DNA of 64,000 bases from NCBI RefSeq assembly GCF_003667545.1, contig NZ_RCUV01000006.1, forward strand, positions 186,001 through 250,000, read 5' to 3'. The stretch's first letter is position 1. Every line of letters begins with the position of its first letter. The notes under the pieces are model-generated. The model saw nothing but the letters and a program-made list of their open reading frames with translations, had not been told where the DNA came from and did no database searches. Source of the stretch: Mycetocola manganoxydans. Its GTDB lineage: Bacteria; Actinomycetota; Actinomycetes; Actinomycetales; Microbacteriaceae. Shown here piece by piece: positions 16,714 to 24,783 of the stretch. A program made the position numbers and the translations under genes.

Positions 16714-17451
16714 ATGTCCCTGTCCGTTGCTTCCGCCAGAGGTTTCGCGGATGCGCCTGTCGCATCGGCCGCGAGCCAGGTTGCTGAACTGCAGGATCGC
16801 ATCCGGGGGATGCAACGTACCCGGATAGATTCGCACGGGCTACCGACATCACCCGGGGTCGCCGAGCTTCTGCCGGGAGGGGTGCTCCGCGCCGGTGCCG
16901 CTTACTCCGTCCAGGAGTCGACGAGCCTCGCCCTCGCCCTGCTGGCGGGTCCGAGTGCGGCAGGGCACTGGTGCGGTGTCGTCGGGCTGCCTGCGCTCGG
17001 TGTCGAAGCGGCAGCCGCTGCCGGTGTCGACCTCGACCGGCTCGTGCTCGTGCCGCAGCCGGGGGAACAGTGGCTCCAGGTCACCGCCGCGCTCGCCGAC
17101 GTCGTGACCGTCGTGCTCGCCCGGCCACCGGCATCCCTCAGCGCTGCCGAGGTGGCGAGGCTCGCGTCCCGGTTGCGCCAGAGGGGGTCGACGCTCGTCG
17201 CTCTCGGCGACTGGCCGCAAAGCGAGGCGACGTTGCGGGTATCCGACGACCGCTGGATGGGACTCGGTGACGGCCACGGCTATCTCGCCGCCCGCCGGGT
17301 CACGGTGTCGGTGACGGGGCGGACGCTCACCGGCAAGCCGCGGCGCAAACAGTTGTGGCTCCCGGACAGCGAGCAGGCGATCCGCCCGGCCGGACTCGCC
17401 GGGGTCCCCGTCGCCCTGCCCGATCGTCGTCGCGAGGCGGCCGTCTCATGA
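16714..17451 (+). CDS. imuA: ImuA'-type mutasome protein (RecA-like fold, no Walker A)
   Basis: A 245-residue accessory protein of the DNA-damage-induced mutasome, which couples ImuB to the replication machinery. Seen: an N-terminal VAELQDRIRGMQRTR helix, then a degenerate RecA core starting GVLRAGAAYSVQESTSLALALLAG. Where RecA has the GKT of Walker A, this protein has VQESTSLA, so ATP binding in the usual way is unlikely. This is the actinobacterial ImuA' pattern. It overlaps imuB by four bases and sits directly under the LexA box. The call rests on this context as much as on sequence. Confidence 0.85.
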   Translation: MSLSVASARGFADAPVASAASQVAELQDRIRGMQRTRIDSHGLPTSPGVAELLPGGVLRAGAAYSVQESTSLALALLAGPSAAGHWCGVVGLPALGVEAAAAAGVDLDRLVLVPQPGEQWLQVTAALADVVTVVLARPPASLSAAEVARLASRLRQRGSTLVALGDWPQSEATLRVSDDRWMGLGDGHGYLAARRVTVSVTGRTLTGKPRRKQLWLPDSEQAIRPAGLAGVPVALPDRRREAAVS

Positions 17452-19013
17452 CCGGTCCGGTTCGTACCCTCCTGCTCTGGTGCCCTGACTGGCCGACCAA
17501 CGCCGTTGCCGCTGAGCACGGGCTCACTTCGGACACCCCCATCGCACTGATCGACCGGGGCGAGGTCTTCGCCTGCTCGGTCACCGCCCGCGCCGACGGC
17601 GTTCGTCGCGGCCTCCGGGTCCGTGAAGCGCAGTCACCACGGTGTACCGACCTCGTCGCGCTGCCGTACGACCCGGTGCTCGACCACCGTGCATTCGAAC
17701 CGGTCATCGCCGCCGTGGAGCAGATCGTTCCGGGGGTGCAGCTCTCCCGCCCCGGCACGTGCGTCATGCGGGCGCGTGGGCCCAGCCGGTACTACGGCGG
17801 AGAACAGCAGGCGGCCGAGGCGCTGCTCGACACTCTCGCCGGGCTGGGGGTGCGTGCGCAGGTCGGGATCGCCGATGGTCCCTTTGCTGCCGGGCAGGCC
17901 GCGAAGCTCCGGTCGTCGTCCCCGGCGGATGCCATCCGCATCGTTCCCGCCGGGCGCTCGCCCGAGTTCCTCGCTCCGTTTCCCGTCGAATTGCTCGACC
18001 GGCCCGACCTGGCCACGCTGCTTCGCCGGCTCGGTATCGCCACCCTCGGGAATTTCGCCGCCCTCGAGCCGATGCAGGTGCGTGACCGGTTCGGGCCAGA
18101 CGGCGTGCTCGCGCACCGTCTGGCCTCAGGATTCGACCCGAGCGACGTCGATGCCCGGGTACCTCCCGCCGATCACTCGAGCGTCCTCGAATTCGAGCCT
18201 GCCCTCGACCGTGTCGACCAGATCGCGTTCGCCTTCCGCACCGCGGCCGAGGAGTTCGTCGCGCGGTTGCAGTCATCATCGCTCGTTGCGACAGCAATCC
18301 GGATCGAGGTGTCGACCGAGAGCGGAGAGTCCAGGTCCCGCACCTGGCTGCACCCCCGCTGGTTCACTGCCGGCGATGTGCTCGACCGGGTGCGCTGGCA
18401 GGTGCAGGGAGCGGGGCTCGCCGAGAGCGGTCTGAACAGTGCGATCTCGAAGCTCCGCGTCGAACCCGAGAGCGTCGACCCGGCTGGCAGCCACGAAGCC
18501 GGGTTGTACGGGGGAGCGACCGATGAACACATCCACTCCGGCCTGTCCCGCGTGCAGAGCATGGTCGGTCACACCGGCGTACTCACCGCGCGCATTTCCG
18601 GCGGCAGGCAGCCGTCGAGCCGCCGCGTTCTCGTGCCGTGGGGCGACCTGCCACCGGGCGGGGAGGCATCCGTTCGCGCGTCTCGCGAACTTCCGTGGCC
18701 GGGCAGGCTTCCCGGCCCTCCACCTGCCACCGTGTTCCCTGAGCGCCAGCGCGTCGCCGTTGCCGCTGCAGGGGGCAGGGAGGTCGTCGTCGACGACAGG
18801 GGAGAACTGTCGGATGTTCCGGTACAGTTCACGCCGCCGGGCAGGAAACCCGGCCCGGTCGCAGCGTGGGCGGGGCCATGGCCGGTGACCGAACGCTGGT
18901 GGGAGTCGGGAGGCACGCGGCTGAACCGGTTCCAGTTCGTCGACGACGCAGGGGGAGCGTGGCTGCTCGTGCTCGATGACTCGGGCTGGTGGGCGGAGGC
19001 CCGCTATGACTGA
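17448..19013 (+). CDS. imuB: ImuB, catalytically inactive Y-family polymerase homologue
   Basis: A 521-residue Y-family polymerase-like protein that acts as the hub of the SOS mutasome, bringing DnaE2 to the sliding clamp. The N-terminus LLLWCPDWPTNAVAAEHG takes the place of the catalytic start of DinB. The segment MRARGPSRYYGGEQ replaces the SIDEAF motif, so the metal-binding acidic residues are missing, as in known ImuB. A helix-hairpin-helix region (RRLGIATLGNFAAL) and a polymerase little-finger region follow. ATG 17448 overlaps imuA' (ATGA). The missing active site is seen; the scaffolding role is known for the family. Confidence 0.9.
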   Translation: MTGPVRTLLLWCPDWPTNAVAAEHGLTSDTPIALIDRGEVFACSVTARADGVRRGLRVREAQSPRCTDLVALPYDPVLDHRAFEPVIAAVEQIVPGVQLSRPGTCVMRARGPSRYYGGEQQAAEALLDTLAGLGVRAQVGIADGPFAAGQAAKLRSSSPADAIRIVPAGRSPEFLAPFPVELLDRPDLATLLRRLGIATLGNFAALEPMQVRDRFGPDGVLAHRLASGFDPSDVDARVPPADHSSVLEFEPALDRVDQIAFAFRTAAEEFVARLQSSSLVATAIRIEVSTESGESRSRTWLHPRWFTAGDVLDRVRWQVQGAGLAESGLNSAISKLRVEPESVDPAGSHEAGLYGGATDEHIHSGLSRVQSMVGHTGVLTARISGGRQPSSRRVLVPWGDLPPGGEASVRASRELPWPGRLPGPPPATVFPERQRVAVAAAGGREVVVDDRGELSDVPVQFTPPGRKPGPVAAWAGPWPVTERWWESGGTRLNRFQFVDDAGGAWLLVLDDSGWWAEARYD

Positions 19014-19042
19014 CATCGCCGGATGCCTGGAAGGACCGGCTC

Positions 19043-22000
19043 ATGGGCTGGCATAACCCGCCGGTGCCCTGGTCCGAGTTCGAACGCGCGCTCTCGGACG
19101 CCAGCCGCCCCGGCTCGCCGCCCCCGGGAGCCGACGGCGGGGACAGCCCGGCCTGGTCACGCAAACGATCGGCATACGTTCCCGAACCTCAGGACTCGCC
19201 GCAGGCAGACGAGGTCGTGCCCTATGTCGAACTGCACGCCCACTCCAACTTCAGTTTTCTCGACGGTGCGTCCTCGCCCGAGAAACTCGTCGAGGAGGCA
19301 GCGAGGCTCGGTCTCGACGGGCTCGCCCTCACCGACCACGACGGGTTGTACGGCATCGTCCGGCTGGCCGAAGCGGCCGAGGCGCACCCAGGGCTTCGCA
19401 CGATCTTCGGTGCCGAGCTCTCGCTCGGGCTCAGCAAACCGCAAAACGGTGAACCCGACCCTGAGGGCACCCACCTCGTCGTGCTCGCCAGGCGCGAGGA
19501 GGGGTACCACCGGCTCGCCGGAGCGATCACCGCCGCGCAACTCGCGCACGGCGCCGAGAAGGGCAAGCCCCGTTACGACATCGTCGACCTCGCCTCCGCT
19601 GCCGACGGCACTTGGCTGGTGTTGAGCGGATGCCGCAAGGGCGCCGTCCGTCAAGCTCTCGTTCACGACGGCGCGGCCGGGGCACGGCGCGAACTCGAGG
19701 AACTCGTGCGGCTGTTCGGGCACGACAACGTGGTGGTCGAACTGTACGACCACGGCAACCCCGGGGATTCGACAGCGAACGACACCCTTGCCGATCTGGC
19801 CGTTGAACTGGGGTTGCCTGTCGTCGCAACGACGGGGGCTCATTACGCGACGCCGGCGCAGCATCCGCTCGCGTCGGCGCTCGCCGCAGTCCGCGCCCGC
19901 CGCAGTCTCGACGATCTCGACGGCTGGCTGCCGGCATCCGGTTCCGCCCATCTGCGCAGTGGGGCGGAGATGGCTCGCCGGTTCGCGCGGTATCCGGGTG
20001 CCGTCGAGCGCACCGTTGAGATCGCCGATGAGCTCGCGTTCCGGTTGCGGAGCGTCAAACCGGGTCTTCCGCTCCAGGAGGTACCGGAGGGGCACACGCC
20101 GATGACGTGGCTGCGTGAACTGACCTGGCAGGGCGCTGCACGGCGCTATCCGGGGGCGGACGCCTCCGTCACCGATCGGATTTCCCGTGAACTCGACGTG
20201 ATCGAGCAGAAGGACTTCCCCGGGTATTTCCTCATCGTGCACGAGATCGTGCAGTTCGCCCGCAGCCGCGGCATCCTCTGCCAGGGTCGCGGCTCAGCCG
20301 CGAACTCGGCCGTCTGCTACCTGCTCGACATCACCGCCGTCGATTCGATCGCCTACGGACTGCCGTTCGAGCGCTTCCTGTCGAGCATGCGCGACGAGGA
20401 GCCGGACATCGACGTCGACTTCGACTCCGACCGGCGCGAAGAAGTCATTCAGCACGTCTATGAGAGGTATGGCCGGTTCAACGCCGCGCAGGTGGCGAAC
20501 GTCATCACGTATCGGCCCAAGTTCGCGGTGCGCGACATGGCCAAGGCGCTCGGGCACAGCCCCGGGCAGCAGGACGCGTGGTCGAAGCAAGTGGAACGCT
20601 GGGGTTCGGTGACCTCGAGCGAGGACCACGACATCCCTGAACCGGTGGTCGATCTCGCCCAGCAGGTGTTGACCTTCCCGCGCCATCTCGGGATTCACTC
20701 CGGCGGGATGGTCCTCACCGACCGGCCCGTCGGCGAAGTATGCCCGATCGAGCATGCCCGGATGGACGGCAGGACGGTGCTGCAGTGGGACAAGGATGAC
20801 TGCGCCTGGATGGGTCTCGTCAAGTTCGACCTGCTCGGGCTCGGCATGCTCGCCGCCCTGCAGTATTCGTTCGACCTCGCTGCCGAGCACTGCGGTGAAC
20901 GGTGGGATCTGCAGTCCATGCCGAAGGAGGAGCAGGGGGTCTACGACCAGCTCTGCCGCGCAGACACCGTGGGGGTGTTCCAGGTTGAGAGCAGGGCACA
21001 GATGGGTATGCTGCCGAGGCTCCAGCCCCGCCGTTTCTACGACCTCGTGATCCAGATCGCGATGGTGAGGCCTGGTCCGATCCAGGGCGGTGCGGTGCAC
21101 CCGTACATCCGCAGGCGCACCGGGGGAGAAGAGGTCACCTACCTGCACCCTGACCTCGAACCCGTGCTCAAGCGCACCCTCGGTGTTCCGTTGTTCCAGG
21201 AACAGCTCATGCAGATGGCGATGGTCGTCGGCGGCTGCACCGGAGAGGACGCCGATCTGCTCCGCCGGGCGATGGGATCCAAACGCGGGCAGGAGAAGAT
21301 CGAGTCTCTCAAGACCAAGCTCTACGAGGGCATGGCCGCCAACGGCATCACCGGCGAGGATGCAGACACCATCTATCTGAAGATCCAGGCGTTCGCGAAC
21401 TTCGGGTTCGCCGAGAGCCACTCCATCAGCTTCGCCCTGCTCGTCTACGCGAGCGCGTGGATGCGACTGCACTACCCGGCAGCGTTCCTCGCCTCTCTGC
21501 TCCGTGCACAGCCGATGGGGTTCTATTCGCCGCAATCCCTCGTCGCGGATGCCACGCGGCACGGCGTCGAGACACGGCGCCCTGACATCCAGCTCTCGGG
21601 TGTCGAGGCGGGGCTCGAACTTCTCGACGGCGCTCCGGTGGACGGAACGGCGGGCGAATCGACGCCCACGGGACCGGACGCGTGTCTCGACCCGCACCAA
21701 CCGGAGGTGGAAGCGTTCGACCTCTCTGCTCCGTTCGACCCGGCCGACCACCGGCGCGACGGTCACTATGCGGTGCGGCTCGGTCTCGCCGCTGTGTCCT
21801 CGATCGGGGTGCGCAAGGCGGAGCAGATCGTCGCCGAGCGGGAACGCGGCGGTGCGTACCGCGACATGCGTGACCTCGCCCGCCGGGTCGGACTCAACTC
21901 CGCCCAGCTCGAAGCGCTGGCGGCGGCGGGGGCTTTCGACACGCTGGGTCTGTCGAGGCGGGGAGCCCTGTGGGACGCCGAGCAGGCATCACAGGAGCGC

Positions 22001-22471
22001 CCAGACCAGTTGCAGGGCAGCCATTTGACCGTGCAACCGCCGTTGTTCGCGATGCTCACCGGGGAGGAGCAGGTGATCAACGACCTGTGGTCGACCGGGG
22101 TCACGCCGGACGACCACCCGATCCGCTATGTCCGCCCGGCGCTTGCCGAACGCGGGGTGAAGAGCGCCGCCGATCTGAAAACCTGCGAGTCGGGGCGGCG
22201 GATCGAAGTGGGTGGGGTCGTCACCCACCGGCAGCGGCCGGCGACGGTAAGTGGGATCACCTTCGTGAACCTCGAGGATGAGACGGGGCTCGTGAACGTG
22301 ATCTGCAGCGTCGGCGTGTGGGGGCGCTACCGGAGGACAGCGAGGGAGGCGCCCGCGATGATCGTGCGCGGCATCCTCGAACGTTCCCCCGAGGGCATCG
22401 TCAACGTCATCGCCGATCGGCTCGAGCCGCTCCCGCTCAGCGCGCGAACCCGGTCGAGGGACTTCCAGTAA
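19043..22471 (+). CDS. dnaE2: Error-prone DNA polymerase III alpha subunit DnaE2
   Basis: A 1142-residue C-family polymerase that carries out translesion and mutagenic synthesis in the SOS response. The PHP domain begins at about residue 62 (VELHAHSNFSFLDGASSP). The palm carries QGRGSAANSAVCYLL and the catalytic acidic residues in DEEPDIDVDFDSDRREE. A helix-hairpin-helix region (ISSIGVRKAEQIVAERERGG-like, near 915) and a C-terminal OB fold (about 1040-1125) follow. Length and domain order match DnaE2 rather than replicative DnaE1. It is 29 bases after imuB in the same LexA-controlled operon. Confidence 0.95.
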   Translation: MGWHNPPVPWSEFERALSDASRPGSPPPGADGGDSPAWSRKRSAYVPEPQDSPQADEVVPYVELHAHSNFSFLDGASSPEKLVEEAARLGLDGLALTDHDGLYGIVRLAEAAEAHPGLRTIFGAELSLGLSKPQNGEPDPEGTHLVVLARREEGYHRLAGAITAAQLAHGAEKGKPRYDIVDLASAADGTWLVLSGCRKGAVRQALVHDGAAGARRELEELVRLFGHDNVVVELYDHGNPGDSTANDTLADLAVELGLPVVATTGAHYATPAQHPLASALAAVRARRSLDDLDGWLPASGSAHLRSGAEMARRFARYPGAVERTVEIADELAFRLRSVKPGLPLQEVPEGHTPMTWLRELTWQGAARRYPGADASVTDRISRELDVIEQKDFPGYFLIVHEIVQFARSRGILCQGRGSAANSAVCYLLDITAVDSIAYGLPFERFLSSMRDEEPDIDVDFDSDRREEVIQHVYERYGRFNAAQVANVITYRPKFAVRDMAKALGHSPGQQDAWSKQVERWGSVTSSEDHDIPEPVVDLAQQVLTFPRHLGIHSGGMVLTDRPVGEVCPIEHARMDGRTVLQWDKDDCAWMGLVKFDLLGLGMLAALQYSFDLAAEHCGERWDLQSMPKEEQGVYDQLCRADTVGVFQVESRAQMGMLPRLQPRRFYDLVIQIAMVRPGPIQGGAVHPYIRRRTGGEEVTYLHPDLEPVLKRTLGVPLFQEQLMQMAMVVGGCTGEDADLLRRAMGSKRGQEKIESLKTKLYEGMAANGITGEDADTIYLKIQAFANFGFAESHSISFALLVYASAWMRLHYPAAFLASLLRAQPMGFYSPQSLVADATRHGVETRRPDIQLSGVEAGLELLDGAPVDGTAGESTPTGPDACLDPHQPEVEAFDLSAPFDPADHRRDGHYAVRLGLAAVSSIGVRKAEQIVAERERGGAYRDMRDLARRVGLNSAQLEALAAAGAFDTLGLSRRGALWDAEQASQERPDQLQGSHLTVQPPLFAMLTGEEQVINDLWSTGVTPDDHPIRYVRPALAERGVKSAADLKTCESGRRIEVGGVVTHRQRPATVSGITFVNLEDETGLVNVICSVGVWGRYRRTAREAPAMIVRGILERSPEGIVNVIADRLEPLPLSARTRSRDFQ

Positions 22472-22512
22472 TCGCCGCAGCAATCGCGGACCGGACATCG
22501 CCGGAACTTCGC

Positions 22513-22518
22513 TAGACT
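22513..22518 (+). promoter_or_regulatory. -10 box of a leaderless small gene
   Basis: TAGACT is followed by six bases and the ATG at 22525. The same TANNNT-N6-ATG spacing recurs at several other genes in the window, which supports a leaderless transcript starting at the ATG. Confidence 0.6.
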
Positions 22519-22524
22519 GGCCGC

Positions 22525-22683
22525 ATGGCTTTCGTCCTCTCCTTCGCGCTGTTCCTGGCCGGCATCTTCCTGTTCTATTTCGCGTTCACGGTCGAAAGCC
22601 TTCAGGCCATCATCTTCTTCGCCGGCATCATCTCGATCAGCCTGTCCTTCGGCATCCCCGCGCACGTCCTCGCCAAGCGCTAG
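22525..22683 (+). CDS. Small membrane protein, 52 residues
   Basis: A short protein of unknown function, with two hydrophobic segments (about residues 2-20 and 26-45) joined by TVESLQ and a basic end (HVLAKR), so it is probably a two-helix inner-membrane protein. There is no Shine-Dalgarno sequence, but TAGACT lies at the right distance for leaderless expression. Reading-frame composition matches neighbouring genes. It starts 53 bases after dnaE2 and could depend on readthrough as well. The existence of the gene is well supported by promoter plus frame; its function is unknown. Confidence 0.65.
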   Translation: MAFVLSFALFLAGIFLFYFAFTVESLQAIIFFAGIISISLSFGIPAHVLAKR

Positions 22684-22728
22684 AGGACCTCGCCCGGCGG
22701 CTCGCTGACATTCGCGCCCCCAGCACTC

Positions 22729-22786
22729 TTCACGGGACGCAAACTGCTGTTCCCAGCCGTTTTAGCGACGTTTTGCGTCCCCTGAA
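22729..22786. repeat. Inverted repeat with 15-base arms
   Basis: TTCACGGGACGCAAA (22729-22743) faces TTTGCGTCCCCTGAA (22772-22786): 14 of 15 positions pair across a 28-base loop. No uridine tract follows, so it is a poor intrinsic terminator. It ends at the point where the decayed Xre reading frame opens, so it may be a REP-type or small mobile-element remnant. Confidence 0.55.
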
Positions 22787-22800
22787 CGCCGTCTGGGGCA

Positions 22801-22971
22801 TCCGTTCCTCGTACCTGCGCACGTCTCTCGCACTTTCTCTCAGCTCTCGGCGTCCACTACCAGACAGTGGGGTACCTCGAACGCGGCGAATACAACCCGA
22901 GCCTTGACCTCGCGCTCCGGATCGCGAAATTCTTCGACGTGCCGCTCGAGTTCGTGTTCTCGATCGACCCG
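22801..22971 (+). pseudogene. Remnant of an Xre-family HTH regulator
   Basis: Translation here gives SALGVHYQTVGYLERGEY, then NPSLDLALRIAKFFDVPLEF and VFSIDP. This is the second half of the helix-turn-helix domain of the small (about 65-70 residue) YgzD-like Xre regulators. The first 20 or so residues are missing or shifted: the expected LSQxxLA segment appears only in a neighbouring frame (RTFSQLSA), and there is no start codon in a sensible place. The frame runs on without a stop into the dehydrogenase gene at 23074. I read it as a 5'-truncated, frameshifted pseudogene next to an inverted repeat. Confidence 0.65.
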
Positions 22972-23073
22972 TCCCACGGATCGGGCCAGGGGCGCAAGAG
23001 CGATGATCCTCCGGATGCCGGTGCGCTAGGGTTCGGGACACATCGCAACCCCCACATCGAAGGGAATCCGCCC

Positions 23074-23904
23074 ATGACCACCTGGTTTCTCACCGGATGT
23101 TCCACCGGCCTCGGTCGCGCGCTCGCCGAGGCGGTCCTCGCGCGAGGCGACGGGGCCGCCATCACCGCCCGTGACCTTCGCAGCATCCAGAATCTGGCCG
23201 ATGCGTACCCCGATTCCGCTCTCGCCCTGCCCCTCGATGTGACGGATGCGACGCAGGTCACCTCGGCCGTGCGGGAGGCGGAGGAACGGTTCGGGTCGAT
23301 CGACGTGCTCGTGAACAATGCGGGTTACGGCTACCGAGCGGCCGTGGAAGAGGGTGACGACGGTGACGTCCAGCGACTGTTCGCGACGAACTTCTTCGGG
23401 CCGGTGGCGCTGATCAAAGAGGTCCTCCCGGGGATGCGGGCACGCCGCTCCGGCGCGATCGTCAACATCTCGTCCATCGGAGCGCGGATCTCCCCTCCCG
23501 GTTCCGGGTACTACGCGGCGTCGAAGGCGGCGCTCGAGGGGATGAGCGCGTCGCTCCGGAAAGAACTCGAGCCGCTGGGGATCGCGGTCATGGCGGTGGA
23601 GCCCGGCGGGTTCCGCACCGACTTCGCCGGCCGTTCCCTGACACAGTCGGCCGATCCCATCGCGGATTACGCCGACACGGCAGGCAAACGCCGCAAGGAA
23701 GCCGACACCGTGCACGGCACGCAACCGGGTGACCCGGCGAAGGCGGCAACGGCGATTCTCGCGGCGGTGGACTCGCCCGCGACGCCCGGGCTGCTCCTGC
23801 TCGGGAACGACGCCGTCGACGGCTTCCGCGAGGTGGAGGACGCCCAGCGTGCTGAACTCGACGCGTGGGAGGAACTCAGCCGGAGCACCACTCTCGAGAG
23901 CTGA
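23074..23904 (+). CDS. Short-chain dehydrogenase/reductase
   Basis: A 276-residue classical SDR oxidoreductase using NAD(P). Seen: the cofactor motif TGCSTGLGRALAEA at residues 8-21, LPLDVTD (adenine-ring contact), VLVNNAGYGYR, the serine in IVNISSIGARISPPGSG, and the catalytic YYAASKAALEG (YxxxK). The C-terminal half resembles retinol-dehydrogenase-like SDRs often annotated as oxidoreductases of unknown substrate. ATG 23074 begins at the normal family position. The open frame upstream belongs to a decayed regulator, not to this protein. Substrate unknown. Confidence 0.9.
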   Translation: MTTWFLTGCSTGLGRALAEAVLARGDGAAITARDLRSIQNLADAYPDSALALPLDVTDATQVTSAVREAEERFGSIDVLVNNAGYGYRAAVEEGDDGDVQRLFATNFFGPVALIKEVLPGMRARRSGAIVNISSIGARISPPGSGYYAASKAALEGMSASLRKELEPLGIAVMAVEPGGFRTDFAGRSLTQSADPIADYADTAGKRRKEADTVHGTQPGDPAKAATAILAAVDSPATPGLLLLGNDAVDGFREVEDAQRAELDAWEELSRSTTLES

Positions 23905-23941
23905 ACGAGGGGCGCCCTGGACGCACGGGAACTGCGGAGGG

Positions 23942-24014
23942 TGGGCCCCGCCGGGCTCGAACCGGCGACCCGCGGATTAAAAGTCCGATGCTCTACCAAC
24001 TGAGCTAGAGGCCC
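23942..24014 (-). tRNA. tRNA-Lys (anticodon TTT)
   Basis: The minus strand folds as a complete cloverleaf of 73 bases. The acceptor stem GGGCCTC/GGGGCCC has one G-U pair. The D-arm is AGCTCAGTTGGTAGAGCA, the anticodon loop CTTTTAA gives anticodon TTT, the T-arm is GCCGG-TTCGAGC-CCGGC, and the discriminator base is A. CCA is not encoded. It lies between the SDR gene and a convergent-facing spacer. Confidence 0.96.
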
Positions 24015-24114
24015 CAACACACTTAATCTACCGGTTCCCGCTGGACGATGTGACCACACACCGTCGCCGGGCGCGGAGTACCGTTAACCGTTGCGTACGC
24101 GAGAGGGGAGAGCC

Positions 24115-24744
24115 ATGGCTGAAGAGTTCCACAAGCCCACCAAGTTCCCCGGCAAGATTTTCGAATCCTTCCAGGGCGGGATCGACCCGGCCGAGTCGAG
24201 CCGGATCGCCCACGAGACGGCGCTCGCGCTGCTCGCGCGGGTACGACACGACCCGGACCCGGATGTCGTCGACCGGCTCATCGCATACACCGACGAAAAC
24301 GGCATCGACACCATCGCCGAGCTCTGGTCGCGGGCGACGGCACGGAGCCTGCCCGGCGCGCTCTGGCGGATCTACCTGCTGCGTCTGATGATCCGGGAGG
24401 ACCCGCACGAGTCCAGTTACCTGTTCCAGCGCGGCAGCGAAGTGATCGGCACGATCGATCCCGTCGTCGCCGGCGCATCCATGCCGACCGGGCCCGACGA
24501 GATCCGGACCCTCGCCGATCGCATCCTGCGCGGGGTCTTCGAGGGGGACTTCGCCGTCGCACTCGAGCGGGCCGCTGCGTTCTGCCGGGTGTCGGCCGCC
24601 GGTTCGGCGAGCGTCGCAGACGATTCGGATGCCGCCGAGCCGGCACGATCGGCGGATCTCACCACCCGCGCGCTCCGGCTCTCAACCCTCGCGCATGAGC
24701 TCGGCAGCTGCGCCAAGCTCTGGCGGCACGAGTCACTCGACTGA
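24115..24744 (+). CDS. Conserved-looking hypothetical protein, 209 residues
   Basis: I do not recognise a functional domain. The protein is acidic and mostly helical, with no signal peptide or membrane segment. It begins EEFHKPTKFPGKIFESFQGG and carries a well-formed segment WSRATARSLPGALWRIYLLR and a C-terminal LAHELGSCAKLWRHESLD. A cysteine occurs in FCRVSAAG and another in GSCAKLW. Start ATG 24115 has a strong GAGAGGGGAG site. It stands alone between tRNA-Lys and the lipid kinase fusion. It looks like a genuine cytoplasmic protein, possibly restricted to related actinobacteria. No function is proposed. Confidence 0.75.
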   Translation: MAEEFHKPTKFPGKIFESFQGGIDPAESSRIAHETALALLARVRHDPDPDVVDRLIAYTDENGIDTIAELWSRATARSLPGALWRIYLLRLMIREDPHESSYLFQRGSEVIGTIDPVVAGASMPTGPDEIRTLADRILRGVFEGDFAVALERAAAFCRVSAAGSASVADDSDAAEPARSADLTTRALRLSTLAHELGSCAKLWRHESLD

Positions 24745-24771
24745 CCCTTCCCGCCGGAACCCGGTGCTGGC

Positions 24772-24777
24772 TACTGT
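24772..24777 (+). promoter_or_regulatory. -10 box of a leaderless gene
   Basis: TACTGT followed by GGGGGC and the ATG at 24784. The six-base spacing places the transcription start at the start codon. Confidence 0.5.
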
Positions 24778-24783
24778 GGGGGC

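Noticed and set aside
22867-23904. A single 345-residue protein with an Xre-like head fused to an SDR
   Set aside because: The Xre part lacks its N-terminal helices and start, and the SDR is complete from 23074; a pseudogene remnant explains it better, though the fusion is kept open as a finding.
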